64,000 nt of DNA from Myxococcota bacterium (GTDB taxonomy: Bacteria; Myxococcota_A; UBA9160; UBA4427). The DNA lies in NCBI GenBank assembly GCA_041389495.1, contig JAWKRT010000007.1, positions 1 through 64,000 of the forward strand, written 5' to 3'. Shown here one piece after another: positions 44,916-53,299 of this stretch (position 1 is the stretch's first letter; each line of letters begins with the position of its first letter). Below the pieces are notes generated by a model, which was not told where the DNA came from, made no database searches, and saw only the letters and a program-made list of their open reading frames with translations. The position numbers and the translations under genes are program-made.

Positions 44916-45557
44916 ATGTCCATCGAGCTGATGTGCCGCAAGGTCGGCATGACGCAGATCTTCGACGACGCGGGCGAGTGCATCCCCGTCACCGTGCTCG
45001 CCGCCGAGCCGAACGTCGTCGTCCAGAAGAAGACCGAGGAGAGCGACGGCTACACGGCCGTCCAGCTCGGCTACGGCGATCGACGCCGCAGCCTCTTCAA
45101 CAAGGCCGAGCTCGGGCACTTCGAGAAGGCGGGCGTCGCGCCGCGACGCCACCTGAAGGAGAGCCGCCTCACGGCCGACGAGGCCGCCGGCCTCGAGCCG
45201 GGCGCCGAGGTCCGCTGCGACGTCTTCGAGGCGGGTCAGAAGATCGACGTCGTCGGCACCTCGAAGGGCCGCGGCACGGCGGGCGTCGTGAAGCGCCACA
45301 ACTTCGTCGTCAAGCGCAAGACGCACGGCACGCACGAGAACCGGCGGCACACCGGCTCGATCGGCGCCGGCGCGTTTCCGGCGCGCGTCGTGAAGGGCCT
45401 GCCGATGGCGGGCCGCATGGGCAACGAGCGCACGACGCTGCGCAACCTGGTCGTCGTGAAGGTCGACCCGGAGCGCAACCTGCTCTTCGTGCGCGGCGGC
45501 GTTCCCGGCCACCGCAACGCGATCGTCCGCGTGCGCGCGGCGATCGCGCCGCGCTAG
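44916..45557 (+). CDS. rplC: 50S ribosomal protein L3
   Basis: A 213-residue protein. MCRKVGMTQIFDDAGECIPVTVL, KIDVVGTSKGRGTAGVVKRH, HTGSIGAGAFPARVVKG and MAGRMGNERTTLRNLVVVKV are the L3 landmarks, including the loop reaching the peptidyl transferase centre. L3 starts 50S assembly. Unusually it is outside the S10 operon, with icd on one side and rlmE on the other, under its own promoter. ATG 44916 is chosen by alignment to the conserved start and GGAG 9 nt upstream; an in-frame ATG at 44892 is possible. Confidence 0.93.
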   Translation: MSIELMCRKVGMTQIFDDAGECIPVTVLAAEPNVVVQKKTEESDGYTAVQLGYGDRRRSLFNKAELGHFEKAGVAPRRHLKESRLTADEAAGLEPGAEVRCDVFEAGQKIDVVGTSKGRGTAGVVKRHNFVVKRKTHGTHENRRHTGSIGAGAFPARVVKGLPMAGRMGNERTTLRNLVVVKVDPERNLLFVRGGVPGHRNAIVRVRAAIAPR

Positions 45558-45558
45558 C

Positions 45559-46173
45559 GCCGTCGCCTCGCGCGCCCGCTACGACCGCAAGGATCACTTC
45601 CACCAGCGCGCCAAGCGCGAGGGCGTCGCGTCGCGCGCCTTCTACAAGCTCGAGGAGCTGCAGCGCGCGCATCGCGTGCTGCGGCGCGGCGACGCCGTCG
45701 TCGACCTCGGCTGCTGGCCGGGCGGGTGGCTGCAGTGCGCGGCGGCCGCGGTCGGCCGCGAGGGTCGCGTCGTCGGCGTCGACCTCGCCGCGATCGAGCC
45801 GCCGCTCGAGATCGGGAACGCGGTCGCATTGACGGGCGACCTCGAGGACCCGGCGCTCGCCGGCGTCCTGCGCGCGGCGCTCGGGCGCGAGCGCTGCGAC
45901 GTCCTGCTCTCGGACGCGGCGCCCAAGCTGACGGGCATCCGCGACGTCGACCGCGCCCACGAGGAGCGCCTGCTCGAGGCCGTCGAGCGGCTGCTCGGCG
46001 AGCTCCTGCGGCCGGGCGGGCGCCTGCTCGTCAAGATCCTCGAGGGTCCCGAGGCGCAGGCGATCGACAAGCGAATCCGTTCGCGTTTCGCGCGCGCGAA
46101 GACCGTGAAGACGGAGGCGACCCGCAAGGGCAGCACCGAGCGCTACCTGCTCGCCGCGGACTTCCGCGGCTGA
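45559..46173 (+). CDS. rlmE: 23S rRNA 2'-O-methyltransferase RlmE/FtsJ-like, start codon not found
   Basis: The conserved RlmE sequence begins within a few codons of the rplC stop: ARYDRKDHFHQRAKREGVA, SRAFYKLEEL (with the catalytic Lys), VVDLGCWPGGWLQCAA (SAM loop), DVLLSDAAPKLTGIRDVD and LLVKILEGPEAQAI. It methylates the 2'-OH of U2552 in 23S rRNA. In this frame there is no ATG, GTG or TTG between the stop at 45457 and GTG 45676, and starting at 45676 would delete the catalytic Lys. So either a non-canonical start is used or an indel has removed the start. Left boundary given is approximate. Confidence 0.8.
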   Translation, partial: AVASRARYDRKDHFHQRAKREGVASRAFYKLEELQRAHRVLRRGDAVVDLGCWPGGWLQCAAAAVGREGRVVGVDLAAIEPPLEIGNAVALTGDLEDPALAGVLRAALGRERCDVLLSDAAPKLTGIRDVDRAHEERLLEAVERLLGELLRPGGRLLVKILEGPEAQAIDKRIRSRFARAKTVKTEATRKGSTERYLLAADFRG

Positions 46174-46222
46174 GCGCCTAGACTGCGCGCCCGCGCCACC
46201 CCCGCCCCGAAGGAGCCATCCC

Positions 46223-46699
46223 GTGTCCGATCGCCCGTTCAAGGTCCTCGGCATCCAGCAGATCGCCGTCGGCGGCCCCGACAAGCAGCGGCTGCGCCAT
46301 TTCTGGATCGACGTCCTCGGGCTGACGCCGACCGGCACCTACCGGAGCGAGAAGGAGAACGTCGACGAGGACATCGCGACGGCGGGCGCCGGGGCGTTCA
46401 AGGTCGAGGTCGACCTGATGCAGCCGATCGATCCCGAAGGCCGGCCGAAGGTGCACGACCCGGCGCTCAACCACGTGGGGCTGTGGATCGACGACCTGCA
46501 CGCGGCCGTCGCGTGGCTCGAGGCGCAGGGCGTGCGCTTCACGCCCGGCGGCATCCGCAAGGGCGCGGCCGGCCACGACGTCTGCTTCATCCACCCGAAG
46601 GGCAACGCCGAGTCGCCGATCGGCGCCGAGGGCGTGCTCGTCGAGCTCGTGCAGGCGCCCGCCGAGGTGCGCGAGGCCTTCGCGAAGCTCGAGCGCTAG
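46223..46699 (+). CDS. VOC (glyoxalase-fold) protein
   Basis: A 158-residue vicinal-oxygen-chelate protein. Two beta-alpha-beta-beta-beta modules are visible: VLGIQQIAVGGPDKQRLRHF with WIDVLGLTPTG, then LNHVGLWIDDLHAAVAWLEA and GVLVELVQAP. Possible metal ligands are Gln in IQQIAV, His in NHVGLW and Glu in LVELVQ. Relatives include lactoylglutathione lyase and methylmalonyl-CoA epimerase, but the substrate is not clear. The GTG start has AAGGAG 7 nt upstream. Its stop overlaps that of the convergent nudC by 4 nt. Confidence 0.82.
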   Translation: MSDRPFKVLGIQQIAVGGPDKQRLRHFWIDVLGLTPTGTYRSEKENVDEDIATAGAGAFKVEVDLMQPIDPEGRPKVHDPALNHVGLWIDDLHAAVAWLEAQGVRFTPGGIRKGAAGHDVCFIHPKGNAESPIGAEGVLVELVQAPAEVREAFAKLER

Positions 46700-47538
46700 G
46701 CGGCGCCCGCGCCGCGGCGGCGGCGCAGGAAGTCGTCGAGCAGCCACTGCGAGATGCTGACGTTGCCGGGAAACCGCACCGGCATCTCGTCGCAGTGGAA
46801 CCAGCGCGCGTCCTCGATCTCGCTCGGGTCGACGCGCACGTCTCCCGCCCGCCAGCGCGTCGTGAAGCCCAGCATGAGCGAGTTCGGGAACGGCCAGGGC
46901 TGGCTGCCGAAGTAGCGCACGTCCTCGACCTCGACGCCGACCTCCTCGCGGATCTCGCGCGCCACGCACTCCTCGAGGCTCTCGCCGGGCTCCACGAAGC
47001 CCGCGATCGTGCTGTAGAGGCCCTTCGGGAAGTGCGGCGAGCGGGCGAGGAGGATCTCGTCGTCGCGCTCGACGGTCGCGATGATCGCCGGCGCGAGGCG
47101 CGGGAACTGCCCGAGGCCGCAGTCGCGGCAGACGCGGGAGCGGTCGGTCGGCGACGGGTCCGTCGGGCCGCCGCACGCGCCGCAGAACTGGTGCGTGCGA
47201 TCCCAGTCGATGAGCTGGGCGGCGCGGCCCGCGACCTGGTGGTGCGCGACCGGCAGGCTCGCGTAGAGCGACATGAGGTCGCGGTAGGTCATCCCGGGCG
47301 GCGGGGTCGACGCGTCCGGCACCTGGGCCGCGAAGCAGTGCACCTCGCCGAACGCGCCGAGGTAGAGCGTTCGCTCGGGCCCGAAACGGTGGCGACGGAT
47401 CTCGGGCTCGGGCGGCAGCGCGCCGGCAGCCGTGACGAGCAGCTCGCGCTTGCGGAACACGAACCACTGGACGGGCCCGTCGATCGCATCCGGCGCGGCG
47501 ATCGCGGGGAAGAAGAGCGCGTCCTCGGCGAGCGACAT
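46696..47538 (-). CDS. nudC: NAD(+) diphosphatase / RNA deNADding Nudix hydrolase NudC
   Basis: A 280-residue protein. The zinc ribbon is C119-x2-C122 and C137-x2-C140 (FCGACGGP, VCRDCG). The Nudix box is GFVEPGESLEECVAREIREE and continues VGVE, and the NADH pyrophosphatase-specific motif SQPWPFPNS is at 212-220. The enzyme hydrolyses NAD(H) to NMN and AMP and removes NAD caps from RNA. The ATG at 47538 (MSLAEDALFF) is chosen; the 57 residues upstream have shadow composition. Confidence 0.94.
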   Translation of the reverse strand: MSLAEDALFFPAIAAPDAIDGPVQWFVFRKRELLVTAAGALPPEPEIRRHRFGPERTLYLGAFGEVHCFAAQVPDASTPPPGMTYRDLMSLYASLPVAHHQVAGRAAQLIDWDRTHQFCGACGGPTDPSPTDRSRVCRDCGLGQFPRLAPAIIATVERDDEILLARSPHFPKGLYSTIAGFVEPGESLEECVAREIREEVGVEVEDVRYFGSQPWPFPNSLMLGFTTRWRAGDVRVDPSEIEDARWFHCDEMPVRFPGNVSISQWLLDDFLRRRRGAGAA

Positions 47539-47771
47539 GGCCGCGCAGCCTACACCAGCGCGCGCCGTGCACGACGGCTGCGCGCGGCGCGCCGCCGCTC
47601 GCGAGCGCCCGTCGCGAGCAGCCGGCAACTCGGGGCCTCGCCTCAAGAATTCACGCGAGCCCGCCGCTAGGGAGCCGTCGTGGCGCGCGGTCGGCGCGCC
47701 TTCGTCCATCTCGCGCGCGTCGGCGCTTCGACGGCACCACGCGCGCGATCGACCGCGCGGAGGTCCTGGAT

Positions 47772-48542
47772 GTGAAGTCGGGGGGAGCCCGGGTCCGTTG
47801 GCGGCGCGATCCGCACGGCGCTCGCGACGAGCGTCGTGTCGCGCGGCGTTCGCAGCGCGGCATCACGCTCGTCGAGATCGTCATCGGGCTCGCGATCATC
47901 GGAATCATCGCGAGCATGGGCTTCGCGCGCTTCAACGGCTGGATCGACGCGCAGCACGCGCGGGGCGCCGCGCGCGACATCGCCGACGCCTTCACGCTCG
48001 CGCGCACCGAGGCGATCCGCACGGGCAACCCGCACGTCGTGCTGTTCGGCATCACGGCGCTCACCGGCGTCGACGGCGCCGGCCTCCCGGTCGACCCGCT
48101 CGGCACGCCACTCCAGAACGACCCCGGCGAGATGGCGCCGATCGTCGTCGTCAACGACGCGAACGGCAACTGCTCGATCGACCCGGGCGAGACCACCGTT
48201 CCCTTCCCCGCCAAGCCCAACATCAACTGGGACGTCTCGACCGCGACCGTGCGCGCGCCCAACGACACGGGCGCCGTCGCGCTCGGAACGGGCTCCACCT
48301 TCGCGAGCCCCGCGAACCCGGCGACGCCGATCCCGTTCGTGCTCTTCCGCGCGGGCGACGGCGTGCCCGTCGCGTTCACGGGCAGCGCCGTCACGGGCTG
48401 CGGAACGATCGGGACCACGGGCAGCGGGAGCGGGTCGATCTACGTGACCGATGGCAAGCGCGACTACGCCACGACGCTCGCGCCAATGGGCGGCGTTCGC
48501 GTCCACACGTGGGACTCCGGGACGAACACATGGACGAACTGA
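47772..48542 (+). CDS. Minor pilin, FimT/GspH type
   Basis: A 256-residue prepilin. The leader ends SQRG before ITLVEIVIGLAIIGIIASMGF, a class III signal with Gly(-1) and Glu(+5), processed by a prepilin peptidase. A GspH/FimT-like globular domain follows (ARDIADAFTLARTEAIRTGN). Minor pilins prime assembly of type IV pili. It leads a cluster with PilV-, PilW- and PilX-type genes. Start is GTG; the 233 bp upstream hold no other gene. Confidence 0.83.
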   Translation: MKSGGARVRWRRDPHGARDERRVARRSQRGITLVEIVIGLAIIGIIASMGFARFNGWIDAQHARGAARDIADAFTLARTEAIRTGNPHVVLFGITALTGVDGAGLPVDPLGTPLQNDPGEMAPIVVVNDANGNCSIDPGETTVPFPAKPNINWDVSTATVRAPNDTGAVALGTGSTFASPANPATPIPFVLFRAGDGVPVAFTGSAVTGCGTIGTTGSGSGSIYVTDGKRDYATTLAPMGGVRVHTWDSGTNTWTN

Positions 48543-49000
48543 CGACCTCGCGCCGTCTCGCCGCGACGCCCGCGCGCGCGGCGGATCGCCGCCGCGGCGG
48601 CGTGACGCTGATCGAGCTCATGGTGGCGCTGACGGTGCTGGCGTTCGGGCTGCTCACGGTCGCCGCGGCGCAGATCCACGCGCTGCGCGGAAGCACGACG
48701 GGCCGTCACCAGACGATGGCCGCGTCGATCGCGCAGAGCCAGATGGAGCAGCTCCAGCGCGTCAGCTGGAACGACCCCTCGCTCAACCCCGGCGGCTGGA
48801 CGGCGCCGATCGTCGTCAACCAGGTCGTCGAAGCGCCCGTCAACATGATCGAGCAGACCTACGCGCTGTCGTGGCGCGTCACCGACCTCGTCGTGGGGCA
48901 GCGCCGGTCGATCGACGTGCGCGTCACCTGGAACGATCCGAACCGACCCAACCGGAGCTATGCGGTCTCGAGCGTCCGGTACAACTACGAGAACCTCTGA
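48530..49000 (+). CDS. Minor pilin, PilV type
   Basis: A 156-residue prepilin whose ATG overlaps the FimT-like stop by 13 nt. The cleavage site is RRRGG before VTLIELMVALTVLAFGLLTV, with Glu(+5). Next come QIHALRGSTTGRHQTMAASI and SQMEQLQR, as in PilV/GspI proteins. It would join the minor-pilin tip complex with the neighbouring products. Confidence 0.83.
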   Translation: MDELTTSRRLAATPARAADRRRGGVTLIELMVALTVLAFGLLTVAAAQIHALRGSTTGRHQTMAASIAQSQMEQLQRVSWNDPSLNPGGWTAPIVVNQVVEAPVNMIEQTYALSWRVTDLVVGQRRSIDVRVTWNDPNRPNRSYAVSSVRYNYENL

Positions 49001-49001
49001 C

Positions 49002-50000
49002 ATGCGGCGACACGCGCACTCTCCGGCACCGCGCCCGCGTCGCGCCCGACGGCGAGCGGGCTTCTCGCTCATCGAGCTCGTCATCGCGATGCTCGTGATG
49101 GGCATCGTGATGATCTACGCGATGGAGACGTTCTCGACCAACCAGGACGCGTACCAGGTCGTCGAGCAGGTCTCCGAGACACAGCAGAACATGCGCGCCG
49201 TCGCGGACCTGATCGAGCGCGACCTGCGGCACGCGGGCTTCATGGTGCAGGCCGCGGGCGCGGCGTGCGGCCTCGACAACCAGAACGCGAGCGACGTCCT
49301 CTACGTGAGCGACGCGAGCGTCGTCGACCCGGGCAACCGCACGAGCGTCGACAACGCGGTCGGCACGACCAACAACGGCACGGGAACGGGAACCCAGAAC
49401 TTCGGCGGCCTGACGTCGACGGTGCTCGACGGCGCCGCCACCTACGACACCGACGGCAACGGCGCGGCCGATTCCGACTTCCAGATCGGCGGCGGGATCA
49501 TCGTCTTCGACCGCAACGACGCGAGCCGCGGCACGGCCTGCGGCGAGGTGCTGGCGATCGGGGCGAGCAACGTCCAGGCGTCGATCGACAGCGCGGGCCT
49601 CGGCCCTGCCGCCGGCGCGACCGACATCGCGGTCGTTCCCGCGCATCGCTACTTCGTCGACGCGGCCGGGGTGCTCACCCGCGACGGGCTCGAGATCGCG
49701 CGCGACGTCGACGACCTGCAGGTCGCCTACTTCGTGGATCTGAACGACGACAACGTCGAGCAGCCGAACGAGACGTTCGGCGACGGCGTCGGCCCCGACT
49801 ACGTCTCCGGGAACGTCGACATGAGCCAGGGGCGCGAGATCCTCGTGAACCTCGTGCTCCGCACGCGCGTGCAGGACCTCGACTTCACGGACGGCCAGTT
49901 CCAGACGACGCTCAACCGCAACCCGGTCGCCGGCAACGACGGCTTCCGCCGGCGCGTCTACACGAGCCGCGAGCTGCTGCGCAACCTCGTGATGCGATAG
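49002..50000 (+). CDS. Minor pilin, PilW type
   Basis: A 332-residue prepilin starting one nt after the PilV-like stop. Cleavage is at RRRAG before FSLIELVIAMLVMGIVMIYA. The sequence VSETQQNMRAVADLIERDLR, then HAGFMV, is the PilW/GspJ hallmark. The C-terminal part is Asp/Asn-rich (LNDDNVEQPNETFGDG), possibly a calcium site. The ATG at 49002 is preferred over an upstream in-frame start because the normal short leader then fits. Confidence 0.85.
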   Translation: MRRHAHSPAPRPRRARRRAGFSLIELVIAMLVMGIVMIYAMETFSTNQDAYQVVEQVSETQQNMRAVADLIERDLRHAGFMVQAAGAACGLDNQNASDVLYVSDASVVDPGNRTSVDNAVGTTNNGTGTGTQNFGGLTSTVLDGAATYDTDGNGAADSDFQIGGGIIVFDRNDASRGTACGEVLAIGASNVQASIDSAGLGPAAGATDIAVVPAHRYFVDAAGVLTRDGLEIARDVDDLQVAYFVDLNDDNVEQPNETFGDGVGPDYVSGNVDMSQGREILVNLVLRTRVQDLDFTDGQFQTTLNRNPVAGNDGFRRRVYTSRELLRNLVMR

Positions 50001-50058
50001 CGCGGCGCGGGCGGACGCGCGCACGGCGACCCTCGGTCGAGCGAGTGAGGTACGGACG

Positions 50059-50559
50059 ATGACGACGAAGCTCCGGCGACGCTACGAGGCGGCTCGGCGC
50101 AACGGGAAGAGCGAGCGCGGCGCCGCGCTCGTGGTGGCGATGTTCCTGCTGCTGCTGATGAGCTTCGTCGGCATCTACGCACTCGACACGGTCGCGCTCG
50201 ATCGCCAGGTGGCCGGCTTCCAGAACCGCAAGCGCATCGCGTTCTACGCCGCCGAGGCCGCCGTCGCCGAGGCGCTCGACAGCCTCGAGACGACGGGCAC
50301 GCCGTCGGTCGGCGGCGGCAACATGGGCGACACGACGCTCTACCCGTACGGGACGCCGAGCTATGCGGTCGACCCGACCGTCGCGAACCCGATCGCGCCG
50401 ATCGGCGCCGCCGGCTCCGAGGGCATGAACCTCTCGATCGGCCAGGGCGGCGCGGCCAAGTTCAACCTGCAGACGTGGCGCATCCAGGTGCAGGGCACCG
50501 AGCCGGGCGGCACGACCGCGCGCATCGAGATCGCCGCGCAGCGCTTCAACGGCAACTGA
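50059..50559 (+). CDS. PilX-type pilus assembly protein
   Basis: A 166-residue protein. The N-terminal ERGAALVVAMFLLLLMSFVG followed by QVAGFQNRKRIAFYAAEAAV is the PilX N-terminal pattern, with a single membrane helix and the amphipathic A(F/Y)xxAEAA segment. It functions with the FimT, PilV and PilW minor pilins. PilY1, the usual next gene, is absent; a lipoprotein follows instead. Confidence 0.8.
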   Translation: MTTKLRRRYEAARRNGKSERGAALVVAMFLLLLMSFVGIYALDTVALDRQVAGFQNRKRIAFYAAEAAVAEALDSLETTGTPSVGGGNMGDTTLYPYGTPSYAVDPTVANPIAPIGAAGSEGMNLSIGQGGAAKFNLQTWRIQVQGTEPGGTTARIEIAAQRFNGN

Positions 50560-50597
50560 CGGCCACGGCGATGTCCGGCGCGAGGGGGAGGGGTTCG

Positions 50598-51683
50598 ATG
50601 ACACCGGCACTGCGTGCGCTCGCAGCGCTCGCGCTCGCGAGCCTCGCACTCGCGTGCGGCGGCGACGACGCCGCGATCTCGACGACGCCCGACGCGGTCG
50701 ATCTCGCGGCCGAGCAGGCCGCTGCGACGCCCGCGTCCGAACGCCGCGGCGACGCGGCCGACGAGCACGGCGACCCTTCGATGATCCGCGGCGTCGACCT
50801 GCAGTACGAGGAGCTCGTGCCCGGCGCGATCGTGCAGGCGAAGGTGCGCACCGCCGAGCTCGCCGACCCCGAGTACGCGTACGTCTGGAAGCTCGATCGG
50901 CGCATCCTCTCGGGCAACTCGCCGACGATCGTGCTCCCCGACGATGCGCGGAAGGGCCAGGTGCTCGAGCTGTCGGTCGTCGTCGCCGAGGGCGAGCGGC
51001 GCAGCCGGCGCGAGTTCGCGCACGCGCGGATCGGAAACCGCCCGCCGCGCTGGATCTCGTTGGCGATCGAGCCGACGGCACGCGTGGTTCCCGGAACCGA
51101 GCTGCGCGTCACGCCCGTCGCGGACGACCCCGACGAGGACGCGCTGCTCTTCGAGTACTACTGGATCGTGAACGGGCAGATGCAGGGACGCGGCGAGCCG
51201 ACCTTCGCGACCGACGGGCTCTCGCGCGGGGACGAGGTGCTCGCCGAGGTCGTGCTCTCCGACGGAAGCGAGGAGATCGCGCAGCGCTCCGCCGTCGTCG
51301 AGATCGCCAATCGCGACCCGAAGATCGTCTCGCAGCCCGCGCGCATGGACAGCCTGCGCTTCGTGTACCAGGTGGAGGTCGAGGACCCCGACGGCGACCG
51401 GCGCTTCCGCTATCGCCTCGGCGCGCACCCGCCCGACATGGAGATCGACCTGCTCGGCGGCGAGCTCGTCTGGGACGCGAGCCATGCGAAGCCCGGGAAG
51501 CACTCCGTCGAGATCGTCGTGAGCGACATGAACGGGGGCGAGGCGCGCCAGCAGTTCGACCTCACGCTGCGGGAGCTCGCGCCGGACGGGACGCCGATCG
51601 CCGCGGACGCGTCCGCGACGCCCGCGCCCGACGCAGCGGACTCCGCCGCGGCGCCGCCGCCCGCCGCGAACGCCGCTCGTTAG
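50598..51683 (+). CDS. Lipoprotein with PKD/cadherin-like repeats
   Basis: A 361-residue protein. The signal peptide ends in the lipobox LALAC (ALALASLALACGG). The body is beta-rich with Ig/PKD-like phrasing (RIGNRPPRWISLAIEPTARV, VADDPDEDALLFEYYWIVNG, VEVEDPDGDRRFRYRLGAHP) and ends in an Ala/Pro-rich tail. No enzyme motif is seen. Following the minor pilins, it may anchor or guide the pilus machinery, which is inference. ATG 50598 has GGGGGAGGGG just upstream; ATG 50571 is an alternative. Confidence 0.72.
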   Translation: MTPALRALAALALASLALACGGDDAAISTTPDAVDLAAEQAAATPASERRGDAADEHGDPSMIRGVDLQYEELVPGAIVQAKVRTAELADPEYAYVWKLDRRILSGNSPTIVLPDDARKGQVLELSVVVAEGERRSRREFAHARIGNRPPRWISLAIEPTARVVPGTELRVTPVADDPDEDALLFEYYWIVNGQMQGRGEPTFATDGLSRGDEVLAEVVLSDGSEEIAQRSAVVEIANRDPKIVSQPARMDSLRFVYQVEVEDPDGDRRFRYRLGAHPPDMEIDLLGGELVWDASHAKPGKHSVEIVVSDMNGGEARQQFDLTLRELAPDGTPIAADASATPAPDAADSAAAPPPAANAAR

Positions 51684-52812
51684 GCGCGCGCGCGTCGGCC
51701 CCGGCCGTCGCGAGCCCGCGCCGCTCGAGCTCGCGCGCGACGATCTCCGCGATCCACTCGTTCGCCTCGGCCGTCGGGTGCGCGCCTGCGAAGAGCTCGG
51801 CCGCGGGCCGCGAGCCGAGCCGCTCCGCGAAGGCCGGCGCCACGTCGAGCACGTCGACACCCTCGGCCGCGAGCGCGTCGACGAGCGGCCGGTGCGTCCA
51901 GCGTCCCGACGCCGCGAAGTACTCGAGATCGAGCTCGGTCGGCAGGATGGCGGGCACGCCCGCGACGCCGCGCGCCTCGGCCTCCTCGGCGAACGCGCGC
52001 AGGATGGCGGTCGTGACGCGCAGCGCGTTCGACGGGTGGTCGCGGTCGTAGAACGCGAGGTACCACGGCTCGCTGCGGAGCGCGGCGCGCACGTGGAAGT
52101 GTCGGAACGCGCGCAGGATGGCGATCGAGTACGGCGGCTCGAGCTTCGCGAGGCCCGACGGCCCGCCCGGGGCGAAGTACTCGTGGTCGAGGAAGCGCTC
52201 GGGGGCCGCGACGAACTCGCCGTACCGGGCGACCGGAATGGCCGGCAGCGGGACGAGTGAGAGCCCGCCCTTCTTCCCGACTTCGAAGCGCGGCTTGAAG
52301 CCGAACGGCGAGCCCGCGTAGAGCAGACCGCGGAACTGGTTCACGTTGCGCATCGCGTTCTCGGTGAGGTGCGCGAGCACGGCGAAGCGCTCGCCACCGG
52401 TCGCCCGCCCGCGAAAGCGGAGCAGCGCCTGGTCGGAGCCGTATCCGGACACGCCGAAGTTGGCGACGCGGCACCCGAGGTGCGCCGACAGGCGCGCGGG
52501 CCAGGTGTCCGCCGGTCCGACCGCCGCCCCGTACGTGAACGAGTCTCCGTACGCCGCCCCGCACGGAGGGGCCGCTCCGTCCCCCGGCTCGGGCCGCGCC
52601 CCGTCGGCGCCGAGCGACGGGTCGCCCGGCGGCGGCCACCCGAGCACCGGGTCCCGGGCCGCGAGGTAGCCGGCGTAGTCGGCCAGGGCGGCGGGGCGAT
52701 AGAGCACGCCGCGGCGCTCGAGCACGCGCCCGGTCGCATACGACATCCCCTCCACGAGCAGCGCGACGACGCACAGCACGGCGAGGGCGAAGCGTCGTTC
52801 CCGGGGGTCCAC
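51562..52812 (-). CDS. Membrane-anchored SGNH/GDSL hydrolase
   Basis: A 416-residue protein. An N-terminal membrane segment (FALAVLCVVALLVEGMSYA) precedes the SGNH domain: block I YGDSFTYGAAV (Ser91), block II/III VANFGVSGYGSDQALLRFRG, and the catalytic His in GAHPTAEANEWIAE. Such proteins deacetylate or transfer acyl groups on surface glycans. The last 40 residues are Arg-rich and antisense to the 3' end of the convergent lipoprotein gene (122-bp overlap), suggesting that the native stop was nearer 51,680. Start is GTG. Confidence 0.77.
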   Translation of the reverse strand: MDPRERRFALAVLCVVALLVEGMSYATGRVLERRGVLYRPAALADYAGYLAARDPVLGWPPPGDPSLGADGARPEPGDGAAPPCGAAYGDSFTYGAAVGPADTWPARLSAHLGCRVANFGVSGYGSDQALLRFRGRATGGERFAVLAHLTENAMRNVNQFRGLLYAGSPFGFKPRFEVGKKGGLSLVPLPAIPVARYGEFVAAPERFLDHEYFAPGGPSGLAKLEPPYSIAILRAFRHFHVRAALRSEPWYLAFYDRDHPSNALRVTTAILRAFAEEAEARGVAGVPAILPTELDLEYFAASGRWTHRPLVDALAAEGVDVLDVAPAFAERLGSRPAAELFAGAHPTAEANEWIAEIVARELERRGLATAGADARAPNERRSRRAAAPRRSPLRRARASRTRPRRSASRPARAPAA

Positions 52813-52967
52813 CCACGCAGACTACACCCGCGGCTACACCCGTTTGGGAGGTGTGGAGGCGCCGTCAAGGTTCGCCGGCCCGCGACCGATGCCGCGCGCG
52901 CTTCTGCGAACTTTTTCTGACACGTCCGCCCCTCTCGGCGCCACTTCCCACCACGGAGGCCAGGGCC

Positions 52968-53156
52968 ATGAGCGAAGCGGCAGTCGGGTACGAGCGGAGG
53001 GAGATCGTGATCTCCGAAGCCGGTGTTCCCGGTCGCGCGAGCGACTTCTGGTCCTTCCTGCACGGTCGTCGGATCTGGCGGAACACCGCCGTCGCGGTCG
53101 TCGCGATCGCAGCGGCGGCGAACGCCGGCCTCCTGATCATCACCGCGGGGTGGTGA
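52968..53156 (+). CDS. 62-residue single-pass membrane protein
   Basis: The frame reads MSEAAVGYERREIVISEA, then ASDFWSFLHGRRIWRN, then a hydrophobic helix TAVAVVAIAAAANAGLLIIT. GGAGG lies 8 nt before the ATG and a strong terminator follows, so it looks like a real monocistronic gene. FWSFLHGRRIW before a helix is reminiscent of small DUF5989-type proteins that accompany SGNH hydrolases, and an SGNH gene is divergent from it; this similarity is weak. Function unknown. Confidence 0.65.
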   Translation: MSEAAVGYERREIVISEAGVPGRASDFWSFLHGRRIWRNTAVAVVAIAAAANAGLLIITAGW

Positions 53157-53206
53157 TCCCAGAGTTTTCAGGCCCGACAGAAATCTCCTTCCCAGGATTC
53201 TGGGCC

Positions 53207-53246
53207 CGCGCGCGGTAGGCAGGTTGCCACCGCGCGCGACTCTTTT
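53207..53246 (+). terminator. Intrinsic terminator after the 62-residue gene
   Basis: CGCGCGCGGT (53207-53216) pairs with ACCGCGCGCG (53229-53238). Inside, GGCA and TGCC extend the stem past one bulged A, leaving a 3-nt GGT loop. TCTTTT follows at 53241-53246. This is a classic Rho-independent terminator for rightward transcription. Confidence 0.85.
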
Positions 53247-53299
53247 CGGGCCTCGGTGCCGGCCGGCGGCTCCGCCGCCGCGCCCGCCGCGCCGTCGCC

